Of a DNA stretch of 64,000 nt, positions 18,745 through 27,080 are shown one piece after another. The notes below the pieces were generated by a model. It searched no databases. It was not told where the DNA came from and saw only the letters and a list, made by a program, of their open reading frames with translations. The stretch's first letter is position 1. Each line of letters opens with the position of its first letter. The stretch lies in the NCBI GenBank assembly GCA_051867975.1, contig JBJDZM010000120.1, positions 7,364 to 71,363 on the forward strand. The letters are read 5' to 3'. Both the position numbers and the translations under genes were made by a program. The stretch is from SVTX01 sp051867975 (GTDB lineage Bacteria > Bacillota > Clostridia > Oscillospirales > CAG-272).

Positions 18745-19914
18745 GTGCTGAATTATCCCGAAAAGGTGATAAAAATTGCGGAAATCATGAAAAAGCACGG
18801 ATACCGTGCATATGCGGTCGGCGGATGTGTGCGTGACAGTGTCATGGGCAGGGTGCCGTCCGATTGGGACATGACGACAGATGCCTCTCCCGAGAAAATG
18901 ATTGAAATCTTCGATTTTGAGGGGATACGGACTATTCCGACGGGACTTAAGCACGGCACCGTGACGGTGCTTCTTGGCGGAGAGAGCTTTGAGCTGACGA
19001 CCTTTCGCATTGACGGCAGTTACACCGATTCACGGCACCCCGACGGCGTGACCTTCACCCGAAATCTTGAAGACGACCTTGCACGACGCGATTTTACGGT
19101 CAATGCGATGGCGGCCGATCCGCTATGTCAAAGCGTGTGCGAAGAAAGAGAGATAATTGACGTCTATAATGGCATGGCGGATATAAAAAACAAAATAATC
19201 CGTGCGGTCGGAGAGCCTGAACGCAGATTTGCCGAGGACGCCTTAAGAATTTTGCGTGCTGTGAGATTTGCCGCAACACTCGGATTTGAGATAGAAGAAA
19301 GGACGATGTGCGCGGCAAAAAGGCTTAGAGATGGGCTAAATAAAGTCTCTATTGAGAGAAAAAAGGTCGAGCTTGAGAAAATGCTTGTCTCGGATGGAGC
19401 AGACCGCGGAGTGGAGCTGCTTTTCGAACTCGGACTTGAAAAATATATCCATAATGAGTTGAAAAAGCCGAAAATTTCGCTCATGACTCTGCCGAAACGC
19501 TTTGAGACGAGAATGGCGGCGATGTTTTTTGACAATGAGAATGTTCCCGACTTGTCGGGGCTGAAAATGTCGCGTGTTGAGTCCTCAAACATAAAAAAAC
19601 TTTGCGATAAAAGCAAATTCTGCCCCGAAACGAGTGAAAAAAACGCGCGCAGAATGATTTATGAGTACGGTGAGTTAGCCCCCGATGCGGCAATGTTGCA
19701 CGATTGTCCAATGCTTGCAGAAATAATAAAAAAAGAGTCTAAAAATAGCCCATGCATTTCAATCGCTCAATTGAATATAAGCGGAAGGGACCTTATAGAG
19801 TCGGGAATCGAGCCTAAAAAGATAGGGAGAATCATGGAAAAATTGCTTTTCATGGTAATTGAAGACCCAACCCTGAACACAAAAGAAAAATTGCTTGAAT
19901 CAGCACTTAAATAA
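18745..19914 (+). CDS. cca: CCA tRNA nucleotidyltransferase / poly(A) polymerase family
   Basis: Adds or repairs the 3' CCA end of tRNAs. The 389-residue class II nucleotidyltransferase has the head motif YAVGGCVRDSVMGRVPSDWD with the two catalytic carboxylates (about 24-43), RRDFTVNAMA (about 111-120), the flexible GEPERRFAEDALRILRAVRFAA region (about 150-171) and an alpha-helical tail. The GTG start at 18745 follows GGGAGGGGG by 8 bases. No HD domain is seen. Poly(A) polymerase activity cannot be excluded, as the families overlap. Confidence 0.92.
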   Translation: MLNYPEKVIKIAEIMKKHGYRAYAVGGCVRDSVMGRVPSDWDMTTDASPEKMIEIFDFEGIRTIPTGLKHGTVTVLLGGESFELTTFRIDGSYTDSRHPDGVTFTRNLEDDLARRDFTVNAMAADPLCQSVCEEREIIDVYNGMADIKNKIIRAVGEPERRFAEDALRILRAVRFAATLGFEIEERTMCAAKRLRDGLNKVSIERKKVELEKMLVSDGADRGVELLFELGLEKYIHNELKKPKISLMTLPKRFETRMAAMFFDNENVPDLSGLKMSRVESSNIKKLCDKSKFCPETSEKNARRMIYEYGELAPDAAMLHDCPMLAEIIKKESKNSPCISIAQLNISGRDLIESGIEPKKIGRIMEKLLFMVIEDPTLNTKEKLLESALK

Positions 19915-20003
19915 GGCATTTCAAGTAACCTGACTTTTCTTGAATATAAAATTTGTATCTTGATAAAGACTAAATATAGCCTATCAAAACAGAGAGGAAA
20001 ATT

Positions 20004-20531
20004 ATGTATAAAAACACACCTGTGCCTAAGAATACCGCGGCAAAAATATATGCGTTAGTTTCGCTTTTGGGCGGCGCATTTCTCTTTCTTTCAACGAACT
20101 TTTGGAATTATTCAATGCCTTGGCTGCCACAACTTATCGGCGTAGTATTACTGGTATTTGCCATATATATCGCCTCGGCGTACCTTTTGCGCAGATATAC
20201 ATTTTCGATAGAGGAGTCAAGCGGAGAAGGCGAGAGCGGCGAGGGCGAATTCACATTCCGCATAACGGAGCTGAGATACAACAGGCAAATGACGCTCTGC
20301 CTTGTCGATGTGGCTGACATAAAGCTCTGCCGCACCGTGACACCCCAAAACCGCAAAAAGGTCAAGGAAGAGGCTCAAAATAAAAAGAGATTCACATACG
20401 ATACCGCCTTCGCCGCACCGAGGCAGCTTGAACTCCAAATGCATGTAGACGACGAAGAGATATCCATGATTATCACATATGACCCCGACCTCGTCGGCGT
20501 ACTGAATAAACTCGGTGTCAAGGTGGAATAA
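20004..20531 (+). CDS. Small membrane protein of unknown function
   Basis: A 175-residue protein with two membrane segments (about 15-33 and 42-62), a short Gly/Glu/Ser-rich linker (SGEGESGEGE) and a cytoplasmic domain of about 100 residues rich in charged residues. I recognise no family or catalytic motif. The ATG follows AGAGAGGAAA. A perfect stem-loop 29 bases after the stop separates it from the convergent DUF3021 gene. Confidence 0.65.
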   Translation: MYKNTPVPKNTAAKIYALVSLLGGAFLFLSTNFWNYSMPWLPQLIGVVLLVFAIYIASAYLLRRYTFSIEESSGEGESGEGEFTFRITELRYNRQMTLCLVDVADIKLCRTVTPQNRKKVKEEAQNKKRFTYDTAFAAPRQLELQMHVDDEEISMIITYDPDLVGVLNKLGVKVE

Positions 20532-20559
20532 AAACCGTATATAAATCAATTAAAACAAA

Positions 20560-20594
20560 ACTCCCATACAGACAAGATCAATCCGTATGGGAGT
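20560..20594. terminator. Stem-loop between convergent genes
   Basis: ACTCCCATAC (20560-20569) and GTATGGGAGT (20585-20594) form a perfect 10-bp stem. The flanks are A/T-rich on both sides (TTAAAACAAA before, AATTATTT after), so it may end transcription from either side. Confidence 0.65.
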
Positions 20595-20692
20595 AATTAT
20601 TTACACTTCAAACCATAAAGCCCTCTATGACAATACTGTTACTCTGCGTGACAAAGCAAAATGAACAACGCATTTTTCCTGTTGGTTACAAC

Positions 20693-21157
20693 CTACTTTG
20701 TATCTTTACCTTTTTTGAAGCAATCGTTCATTCTTTTTATTTTGCATTTCCAACTTAGATATTGAGCTATCCAAACAATGACAAAAATCACAACGAAAAT
20801 GCCTACATATGAAAGAACGCCGGTGACGGAATGTTTCATCCAGTTTGTTATATAGGCAATCGGAAACATAATAATACACGCAATTAAAAAGTATATGCCG
20901 CTTTGTTTGGCAAGACTCCACGAATCCAGTTCCCAAATAACAGAAGCCATGGCAAAACCCGAACCCATTATACCGCAGAGAACAGTCTGCAAAATGACGG
21001 CATTCAGTTCATTACCCATCGAACCGATTAACTCCGGCGTAACAGGATAATATGAGCCATCTCCAACGCAAGCGGAAATAATCAAGGTAATCACAAAACC
21101 AATGGCTATTCCCACAGGAAATCCTACTAATCCGCGCGAAAGTATCTGCTTTTTCAT
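20693..21157 (-). CDS. DUF3021 membrane protein (LytTR partner)
   Basis: A 154-residue protein with four membrane segments (about 10-30, 50-72, 85-104, 113-133) and a basic C-terminus, matching DUF3021. In Firmicutes such proteins sit beside a LytTR-type regulator and in studied LytTR regulatory systems the membrane partner restrains the regulator. Here it follows the LytTR gene by 9 bases on the same strand, so the two are almost certainly one operon. No separate transporter target is seen alongside. Confidence 0.85.
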   Translation of the reverse strand: MKKQILSRGLVGFPVGIAIGFVITLIISACVGDGSYYPVTPELIGSMGNELNAVILQTVLCGIMGSGFAMASVIWELDSWSLAKQSGIYFLIACIIMFPIAYITNWMKHSVTGVLSYVGIFVVIFVIVWIAQYLSWKCKIKRMNDCFKKGKDTK

Positions 21158-21166
21158 CTTAACACC

Positions 21167-21607
21167 TCATATTCCTAATAATTGTTTGATTCTGGCGACA
21201 TATCGCCTCGAAACATATGTTACCGTTCCGTTTGAAAGAGAAACACAAATGGTTCCGGTAAAACTCAGGTCAAAGCCTCTCACTTTTTTGAGATTGATGA
21301 TTTCAGAATTGGATATTCGCACGAACGAATTGCTTGCAAGGCGTTGCTCCATTTCATACAGCCTTAGTCTGATAACATATTTTTGAAGTTCTGTTTCGGC
21401 ATATACTTTCCCACTTGAAGCGTATATACGGAAAATTTGATCCGGCTCCAATACGGTCACTTTTTCATCTTGGAAACCCGCGATCATTTGTGTTTGTTCC
21501 CCGGCAAGCTTTTTCATTACTTCATTAACCTCATCTGTCACTTTGTTTGTCACAATGGTGATTTTCGGTTCAGTGCAGTGTTCATCGATTATAATCTCAA
21601 TCTGCAT
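21167..21607 (-). CDS. LytTR-type DNA-binding regulator
   Basis: A 146-residue regulator with an N-terminal region of about 50 residues and a C-terminal LytTR domain (about 50-146). Typical LytTR features are visible: FVRISNSEIINLKKVRGF followed by SNGTVTYVSRRYVARIKQLLG. It lacks a receiver domain, so it is not a standard response regulator. I chose the ATG at 21607, which has a perfect AAAGGAGGT 8 bases upstream; longer in-frame starts overlap the promoter. The promoter carries a perfect dyad, which suggests autoregulation. Confidence 0.88.
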   Translation of the reverse strand: MQIEIIIDEHCTEPKITIVTNKVTDEVNEVMKKLAGEQTQMIAGFQDEKVTVLEPDQIFRIYASSGKVYAETELQKYVIRLRLYEMEQRLASNSFVRISNSEIINLKKVRGFDLSFTGTICVSLSNGTVTYVSRRYVARIKQLLGI

Positions 21608-21632
21608 TTGCTTACCTCCTTTCCACGGCTTT

Positions 21633-21674
21633 AGTATAAGAATATCGGGAAACAAAGTCAACTGTTTCCCGATA
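21633..21674 (-). promoter_or_regulatory. LytTR operon promoter with a perfect 12-bp dyad operator
   Basis: Minus-strand TTGACT (21656-21661), 17-base spacer, TATACT (21633-21638). TATCGGGAAACA (21643-21654) and TGTTTCCCGATA (21663-21674) are perfect inverted arms around an 8-base loop that contains the -35 box, so a bound protein would block polymerase. Confidence 0.85.
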
Positions 21675-21840
21675 GATGGTTGTTATTTGACCATAGGTGG
21701 TATTTTATAAAAAAACAAAATGTTCTGCGTACTAAGTAAAGCAGCCATTGTACTCTATTGTTTTGCTGTTCTTCGTCAAATACCCGAATAGTGCTGTCAG
21801 CATTAACCTCGCCGTCTATAAGATCGGATACTTAGCACCC

Positions 21841-21905
21841 TTATTAAAGGTTTTTGGAGAGGGGTGCGGGGAGAACCCTTTTTTCAAAAAGGTTCTCCCC
21901 GCATT
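21841..21905. terminator. Strong hairpin after the PFOR gene; dispersed repeat copy 4
   Basis: TGCGGGGAGAACC (21865-21877) pairs with GGTTCTCCCCGCA (21891-21903), with a T6/A5 pair at the top of the stem. It starts 22 bases past the PFOR stop. The lead-in TTAAAGGTTTTTGG and the T-run/A-run core match the dispersed repeat family. No T-run follows the stem on the minus strand, so terminator function is probable, not certain. The rest of 21675-21840 holds nothing I can support. Confidence 0.6.
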
Positions 21906-21924
21906 TCTCTGTAAAAGCTATTTA

Positions 21925-24900
21925 TTATTCGTACAGCTTGCCCATTCTTACGAGGCGGTCGTACTTAGCCTTTGCGTTTGCTTCAGCCTTAGCGAAGAGC
22001 ATTGCGGCTCTTTCGGGGTTAGACTGTGCAAGACGAGCGTAACGAGTCTCGTTCTTAATGAAGTCAACGTAGCTTGCAGTAGGCTCCTTGGAGTCGATTG
22101 TGAGCTTGTTGGATTCAAGAGTCGGGTTGTAGCGGAATGTCTGCCAATAACCTGCCTCAACTGCCTTCTTCATTTCGAGCTGGCAATTCTGCATACCGCC
22201 CTTAGCGATACCGTGCATCTCACAAGGAGCGTAACCGATAATAAGCGAAGGACCGTTGTAGGCTTCAGCCTCTGTGAGAGCCTTGAGGAGCTGGTTGGTA
22301 TCGTATCCCATGGATACCTGTGCTACGTAAACGTAACCGTAGGACATAGCGATCTCGGCGAGGTTCTTCTTGCCGATTGCCTTACCTGCGGCCGCGAACT
22401 GAGCAACCTGACCGATGTTGGATGCCTTCGATGCCTGTCCGCCGGTGTTGGAGTAAACCTCTGTATCGAATACGAAGACGTTTACGTTCTCGCCCGATGC
22501 AAGTACGTGGTCAAGACCGCCGAATCCGATATCATAAGCCCAACCGTCACCACCGAAGATCCACATCGACTTCTTGTTGAGGTAGTTCTTCTCGGCGAGG
22601 ATCTCTTTTGCAGCCTCGTTGCCGTCAGCCGCCCAGCCCTCGAGGAGCTCTACGAGAGCCTTCGTAGCCTTTTCGTTAGCCGCACCGTCGTCAATTGTAT
22701 TGAGATACTCGTCAACAATTGCTTTGCACTTTTCGCAAGGAGTTTCAAGAGCCTTTACCTTTGCGATAAGCTTCTCGCGGATAGCCTTCTGACCGAGGTA
22801 CATACCAAGACCATGCTCAGCGTTGTCCTCAAAGAGGGAGTTAGCCCATGCGGGACCGCGTCCGCTTTCCTTATTTACCGTGTAAGGAGTTGAAGGAGCG
22901 GAACCACCCCAGATGGAGGAGCATCCCGTTGCGTTGGAGATATACATTCTCTCACCGAAGAGCTGTGTTACGAGACGTGCATAAGATGTCTCGGCACAAC
23001 CTGCGCAAGAGCCGGAGAATTCAAGCAGGGGCTGTTTGAACTGGCTGCCCTTAACAGTATTGTTGATGATCTCGGGCTTCTCGGATACCTTTGCGACTGC
23101 GTAGTCAAATGTAGCCTGCTGGTCAGCCTGAGTTTCCTGAGGAACCATTCTGAGTGCGTACTTGGAAGCGTCTGCCTTCTCACCTGCCGCAGCTGCCTTC
23201 TTGTCAACGTTCTGGTTAACGGGGCAAGCCTTTACGCAGAGGGTACAACCCATACAGTCGAGAGGAGATACTGCCATTGTGAACTTGTAGTTTGTCTTGA
23301 TAACCGGCTTTGCCGCGAACTTCGTAGCCTCGGGTGCCGCTGCTGCCTCTTCCTCTGTCATTGCGAAGGGACGGATGGTAGCGTGAGGACATACGAATGC
23401 ACAGTTGTTACACTGAATGCAGTTTTCGGGGACCCACGTGGGAACCATAACCGCAACGCCTCTCTTCTCGTATGCAGCAGAACCCTGGGGGAACTGACCG
23501 TCAACATACTTTTCGAATACGGAAACGGGGAGGCTGTCGCCCTTCATTGCGTTTGTGGGATTAACGATCTCGTTTACGAAGTCAACGAGGTCGGCGCGGT
23601 CGCCTGTAACAAGCTCAACCTTAGAGTTGTCAACACAGTTTGCCCAATCGGCAGGAACGTCAACCTTAACGAATGCGCCTGCGCCTGCGTCGATTGCCGC
23701 GTGGTTGAGGTCAACGATAGCCTGTCCCTTCTTGAGGTAGGACTTCGTTGCCATGTACTTCATGTACTCAACAGCTTCCTCTGCAGGAAGGATCTTTGCA
23801 AGCGCGAAGAATGCGGACTGAAGGACCGTGTTCTTAACCTTTGCGTTACCGAGGTCGATAGCGAGCTTTGTTGCGTTGATGATGTAGAAGTTTATATTGT
23901 TCTTTGCGATGTACTGCTTAACCTGTGCGGGAAGATGCTCGGAAAGCTCTTCAACCGTATTCCAGTGGCAATCAAGAAGGAATGTTCCGCCGGGCTTAAC
24001 GTCGGAAACCATGTCGTACTTCTTGAGGTACGCCTGGTTGTGGCAAGCGACGAAGTCAGCCTTGTTTATGTAGTAAGGAGACTTGATGGGGCTGTCGCCG
24101 AAACGAAGGTGGGAAATGGTGATACCGCCTGTCTTCTTGGAGTCATACTGGAAGTATGCCTGAATGTACTTGTCGGTGTGGTCACCGATGATCTTGATGG
24201 AGTTCTTGTTTGCGCCGACCGTTCCGTCACCGCCAAGACCCCAGAACTTGCAAGCTATTGTGCCGGCAGGAGCTGTGTCGGGAGCGGGCTTTTCTTCGAG
24301 AGAAAGACCTGTGACGTCGTCTACGATACCGATCGTGAAGTTAGCCTTGGGAGCATCCTTGGAGAGGTTTTCGTAAACCGCGAATACAGATGCGGGAGTC
24401 GTGTCCTTGGAACCGAGACCGTAACGTCCGCCGACTACCTTGATGTCTGTTCTGCCCTGTGTTGCGAGAGCGGTAACGACGTCGAGGAAGAGAGGCTCAC
24501 CGAGAGAGCCGGGCTCTTTTGTTCTGTCGAGAACTGCGATCTTCTTAACTGTTGCGGGGATAGCCGCAACGAGACGCTCAGCGGAGAAGGGACGGTAAAG
24601 TCTTACCTTTACGACACCGACCTTTTCACCCTTTGCGTTGAGGTAGTCGATAACCTCTTCGATAACGTCACATACAGAACCCATAGCGACGATAACACGG
24701 TCAGCGTCGGGCGCACCGTAGTAGTTGAAGGGCTTGTAGTTTGTGCCGAGCTTAGCGTTGACCTTGTCCATGTACTCTTCAACGATTTCGGGAAGCGCGT
24801 CATAGTACTTGTTGCAGGCTTCTCTGTTCTGGAAGAAGATATCGCCGTTCTGAGCGGTACCGCGGAGAGCGGGGTTGTTAGGATTGAGAGCGTGAGCACG

Positions 24901-25515
24901 GAAAGCGGCAACCGCGTCCTTGTCAAGCATCTCTTCAAGGTCAGCGTAATCCCAAACCTCGATCTTCTGGATCTCGTGAGATGTACGGAAACCGTCGAAG
25001 AAGTTGAGGAAAGGAACACGTCCTTTAATTGCCGAGAGGTGTGCTACCGCACCGAGGTCCATGACCTCCTGAGGGTTTGTCTCAGCGAGCATTGCGAAGC
25101 CTGTCTGACGGCAAGCGTAAACGTCGGAGTGGTCTCCGAAGATGTTGAGCGCGTGAGAAGCTACGCAACGAGCGGAAACATGGAATACTGCAGGGAGAAG
25201 CTCGCCTGCGATCTTGTACATGTTGGGGATCATCAAAAGAAGACCCTGGGATGCCGTGTAGGTGGTTGTGAGAGCACCGGATGCCAGAGAACCGTGAACG
25301 GTACCTGCAGCGCCTGCCTCTGATTCCATCTCGACGACCTTGACGGTCGTTCCGAAGATGTTTTTGAGACCCTGAGCTGCCCACTGGTCGGTGTAGTCCG
25401 CCATGGGGCTGGAAGGTGTGATGGGGTAGATACCCGCAACTTCGGTAAAGGCATAGCTTACGTGAGCCGCAGCCTGGTTACCGTCCATAGAAAGCTTTTT
25501 TCTTTGGATAGCCAT
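21925..25515 (-). CDS. nifJ: Pyruvate:ferredoxin (flavodoxin) oxidoreductase
   Basis: Converts pyruvate and CoA to acetyl-CoA and CO2 and reduces ferredoxin or flavodoxin; a core enzyme of anaerobic pyruvate catabolism. At 1196 residues it is the single-chain homodimeric form. Domains in order: pyruvate-binding domain I (about 1-240), domains II-III, two [4Fe-4S] motifs CIQCNNCAFVCPH (about 695) and CMGCTLCVKACPVN (about 755), proximal-cluster cysteines in GSCAGCAETS, and the TPP-binding domain with GGDGWAYDIGFGG (about 988) and YSNTGGQAS. RBS GGAGGA precedes the ATG. The codon use suggests high expression. It has its own promoter and leader. Confidence 0.98.
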   Translation of the reverse strand: MAIQRKKLSMDGNQAAAHVSYAFTEVAGIYPITPSSPMADYTDQWAAQGLKNIFGTTVKVVEMESEAGAAGTVHGSLASGALTTTYTASQGLLLMIPNMYKIAGELLPAVFHVSARCVASHALNIFGDHSDVYACRQTGFAMLAETNPQEVMDLGAVAHLSAIKGRVPFLNFFDGFRTSHEIQKIEVWDYADLEEMLDKDAVAAFRAHALNPNNPALRGTAQNGDIFFQNREACNKYYDALPEIVEEYMDKVNAKLGTNYKPFNYYGAPDADRVIVAMGSVCDVIEEVIDYLNAKGEKVGVVKVRLYRPFSAERLVAAIPATVKKIAVLDRTKEPGSLGEPLFLDVVTALATQGRTDIKVVGGRYGLGSKDTTPASVFAVYENLSKDAPKANFTIGIVDDVTGLSLEEKPAPDTAPAGTIACKFWGLGGDGTVGANKNSIKIIGDHTDKYIQAYFQYDSKKTGGITISHLRFGDSPIKSPYYINKADFVACHNQAYLKKYDMVSDVKPGGTFLLDCHWNTVEELSEHLPAQVKQYIAKNNINFYIINATKLAIDLGNAKVKNTVLQSAFFALAKILPAEEAVEYMKYMATKSYLKKGQAIVDLNHAAIDAGAGAFVKVDVPADWANCVDNSKVELVTGDRADLVDFVNEIVNPTNAMKGDSLPVSVFEKYVDGQFPQGSAAYEKRGVAVMVPTWVPENCIQCNNCAFVCPHATIRPFAMTEEEAAAAPEATKFAAKPVIKTNYKFTMAVSPLDCMGCTLCVKACPVNQNVDKKAAAAGEKADASKYALRMVPQETQADQQATFDYAVAKVSEKPEIINNTVKGSQFKQPLLEFSGSCAGCAETSYARLVTQLFGERMYISNATGCSSIWGGSAPSTPYTVNKESGRGPAWANSLFEDNAEHGLGMYLGQKAIREKLIAKVKALETPCEKCKAIVDEYLNTIDDGAANEKATKALVELLEGWAADGNEAAKEILAEKNYLNKKSMWIFGGDGWAYDIGFGGLDHVLASGENVNVFVFDTEVYSNTGGQASKASNIGQVAQFAAAGKAIGKKNLAEIAMSYGYVYVAQVSMGYDTNQLLKALTEAEAYNGPSLIIGYAPCEMHGIAKGGMQNCQLEMKKAVEAGYWQTFRYNPTLESNKLTIDSKEPTASYVDFIKNETRYARLAQSNPERAAMLFAKAEANAKAKYDRLVRMGKLYE

Positions 25516-25566
25516 TGGAATTTTCCTCCTGAAAAGATATTAAAATTTTTTATTAACCATCAAGTC

Positions 25567-25598
25567 GGTAACGCCGCGCACAAGACGGCATAGTTACC
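25567..25598 (-). other. Leader hairpin upstream of the PFOR gene
   Basis: GGTAACGCCG (25567-25576) pairs with CGGC-ATA-GTTACC (25586-25598) with a 3-base bulge. It lies in the 5' untranslated region about 50 bases before the start and just past the expected transcription start. It could stabilise the mRNA; no known riboswitch is recognised. Confidence 0.5.
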
Positions 25599-25606
25599 CA
25601 CCCTTA

Positions 25607-25635
25607 ATAATATCACAAATTGTTAAAAAAGTAAA
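25607..25635 (-). promoter_or_regulatory. PFOR promoter
   Basis: Minus-strand TTTACT (25630-25635), 17-base spacer, TATTAT (25607-25612). This places transcription start about 90 bases before the PFOR start codon. Confidence 0.6.
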
Positions 25636-25775
25636 GGCTTTTTTAAAAAAAACTGCACCGAATTAAAGGTTTTTTTGAGTTATTGCAAATAAAGCATAAA
25701 CATGAGCCGAAAATCTTTGCATGTTTGCAAAATGTTGGCAATATAGATAAATATGAACAATTTTGAAAAAATTTG

Positions 25776-25804
25776 TTGACACATGTAAAAAAAGGTGATA
25801 TAAT
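25776..25804 (+). promoter_or_regulatory. Consensus promoter for the 25858 gene
   Basis: TTGACA (25776-25781), 17-base spacer, TATAAT (25799-25804): an exact consensus sigma-A promoter. Confidence 0.92.
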
Positions 25805-25857
25805 GACGTTGGTTCGGCAAAGAACCTAATAAAATCATATACATAAAGGAGTTTGTC

Positions 25858-26955
25858 ATGGTAACAGAAAACACCAAAAACAGCGTTGTGGCAAAGAGCT
25901 TTAAATCACCTCTTTTCCTTGTGATCGCAATTTGCCTTTCCGTTGTATTTTTAGCAACACTTATCACTCTATTTACAGCCGATTTGGGCATTTTGCTCAT
26001 CCTTTCGGTCATTTTCTCGGGAGTTTCCACCCTTTGCGCATGGCTTTTGTACGCTACGCCATTCGGTCCCAAGAAGCTGAAGAATCTCCGTCTCTACATG
26101 GCTTATCAGAAGATAATGACTACTATTTCAATAGTTCTCGTATCTATCGTAGGTGCTGTTGTTCTTATCGGATGTATCGTCCTTACTCTCGCAAGCGACA
26201 TCATAAAGGAAGAGGTCGTTCCCGCGCTTGAGAATGATGTTAAGCCCGTGCTTGAAGATATTGTCAACAACTCTGATGAGTTTAATCAAGATTTATCCGT
26301 TTTTGAGGATATGTACGAAGAAATGCCTCAAGAATTGAAGGATATTTACGGTATCCAAAGCCCCGAACAGCTTAAGGAGCTTATTAACGGCGCGAGCGGT
26401 TTGGCAGAGACGGCACTTAATGCTTGGGATGAGATCATCAACTTCCTCAATACCGGTTTCTTGGCGTTTACAATAATCGTTGCGATCGCTTTTGCAGTCA
26501 TTATTACGATCCTATGCCTTGTCAGCAGTGCGTACAAGAGAACGTCAAAGTATCTCAAAGCACTTGCAAATGACATCAACACCGACAAGAAGGCTCCCTT
26601 TGTTAAGCTCTTTATCGGTGGTGGACTTATCGCTTTGGGCGGATTGTCATTGATCTCCGCGGATTTCTTCTCGGCATTGGCATCGCTTGCAATGGGCGTA
26701 GCAATTATTCTCTTTGCTGTATTCTTCAAGGAAATGAATGAAGATCGCAAGGAAGGGCTTGCGGCAGTTGCCGAAGGATTTACGGTTGATGAAACACCCG
26801 TGGTTGATGAAGTTCCCGCATCGGAAGAGGCTCCCGTATCGGAAGAGACTCCCGTGGCTGAAAACGCTCCCGTAGCGGAAGAGGCTCCCGTAGCAGAAGA
26901 GGCTCCCGTAGCAGAAGAGGTTCCCGCAGAGGAAGAAACCCCGGTAGAACAGTAA
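25858..26955 (+). CDS. Membrane protein with an acidic Pro/Val/Glu repeat tail
   Basis: A 365-residue protein with about five or six membrane segments (about 20-45, 45-65, 85-115, 195-220, 245-265, 270-290) and an acidic region between. The last 65 residues are a repeat of the form APVAEE/VPVSEE, probably an extended cytoplasmic or surface tail. I recognise no enzyme motif. RBS AAAGGAG precedes the ATG. Exact consensus promoter and good terminator make it a single-gene unit likely to be strongly expressed. The DNA repeats in the tail (GAGGCTCCCGTA units) could change length by slippage. Confidence 0.75.
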   Translation: MVTENTKNSVVAKSFKSPLFLVIAICLSVVFLATLITLFTADLGILLILSVIFSGVSTLCAWLLYATPFGPKKLKNLRLYMAYQKIMTTISIVLVSIVGAVVLIGCIVLTLASDIIKEEVVPALENDVKPVLEDIVNNSDEFNQDLSVFEDMYEEMPQELKDIYGIQSPEQLKELINGASGLAETALNAWDEIINFLNTGFLAFTIIVAIAFAVIITILCLVSSAYKRTSKYLKALANDINTDKKAPFVKLFIGGGLIALGGLSLISADFFSALASLAMGVAIILFAVFFKEMNEDRKEGLAAVAEGFTVDETPVVDEVPASEEAPVSEETPVAENAPVAEEAPVAEEAPVAEEVPAEEETPVEQ

Positions 26956-26969
26956 TTTTATAAAGCCGT

Positions 26970-26997
26970 GCCGCCCTCGTTTGGGGGCGGCTTTTTA
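26970..26997 (+). terminator. Terminator after the 25858 gene
   Basis: GCCGCCC (26970-26976) and GGGCGGC (26985-26991), loop TCGTTTGG, followed by TTTTT. Confidence 0.92.
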
Positions 26998-27016
26998 TAT
27001 TAAGGTGAAAATTTTG

Positions 27017-27045
27017 TTGACTTTATTATGCAGATCGGTTATAAT
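27017..27045 (+). promoter_or_regulatory. Promoter of the M18 aminopeptidase gene
   Basis: TTGACT (27017-27022), 17-base spacer, TATAAT (27040-27045), 35 bases before the start codon. Confidence 0.9.
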
Positions 27046-27080
27046 GTATGTGGTGATTAATTTTATTATGGGGAAGACAA

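Noticed and set aside
21748..22893. Open frame of 381 codons opposite the end of PFOR
   Set aside because: Same shadow effect; it crosses the PFOR terminator hairpin.
23383..25323. Open frame of 646 codons on the plus strand opposite the PFOR gene
   Set aside because: It is a shadow of the strongly biased PFOR codons: no ribosome site, and Cys/Val-rich composition without domains.
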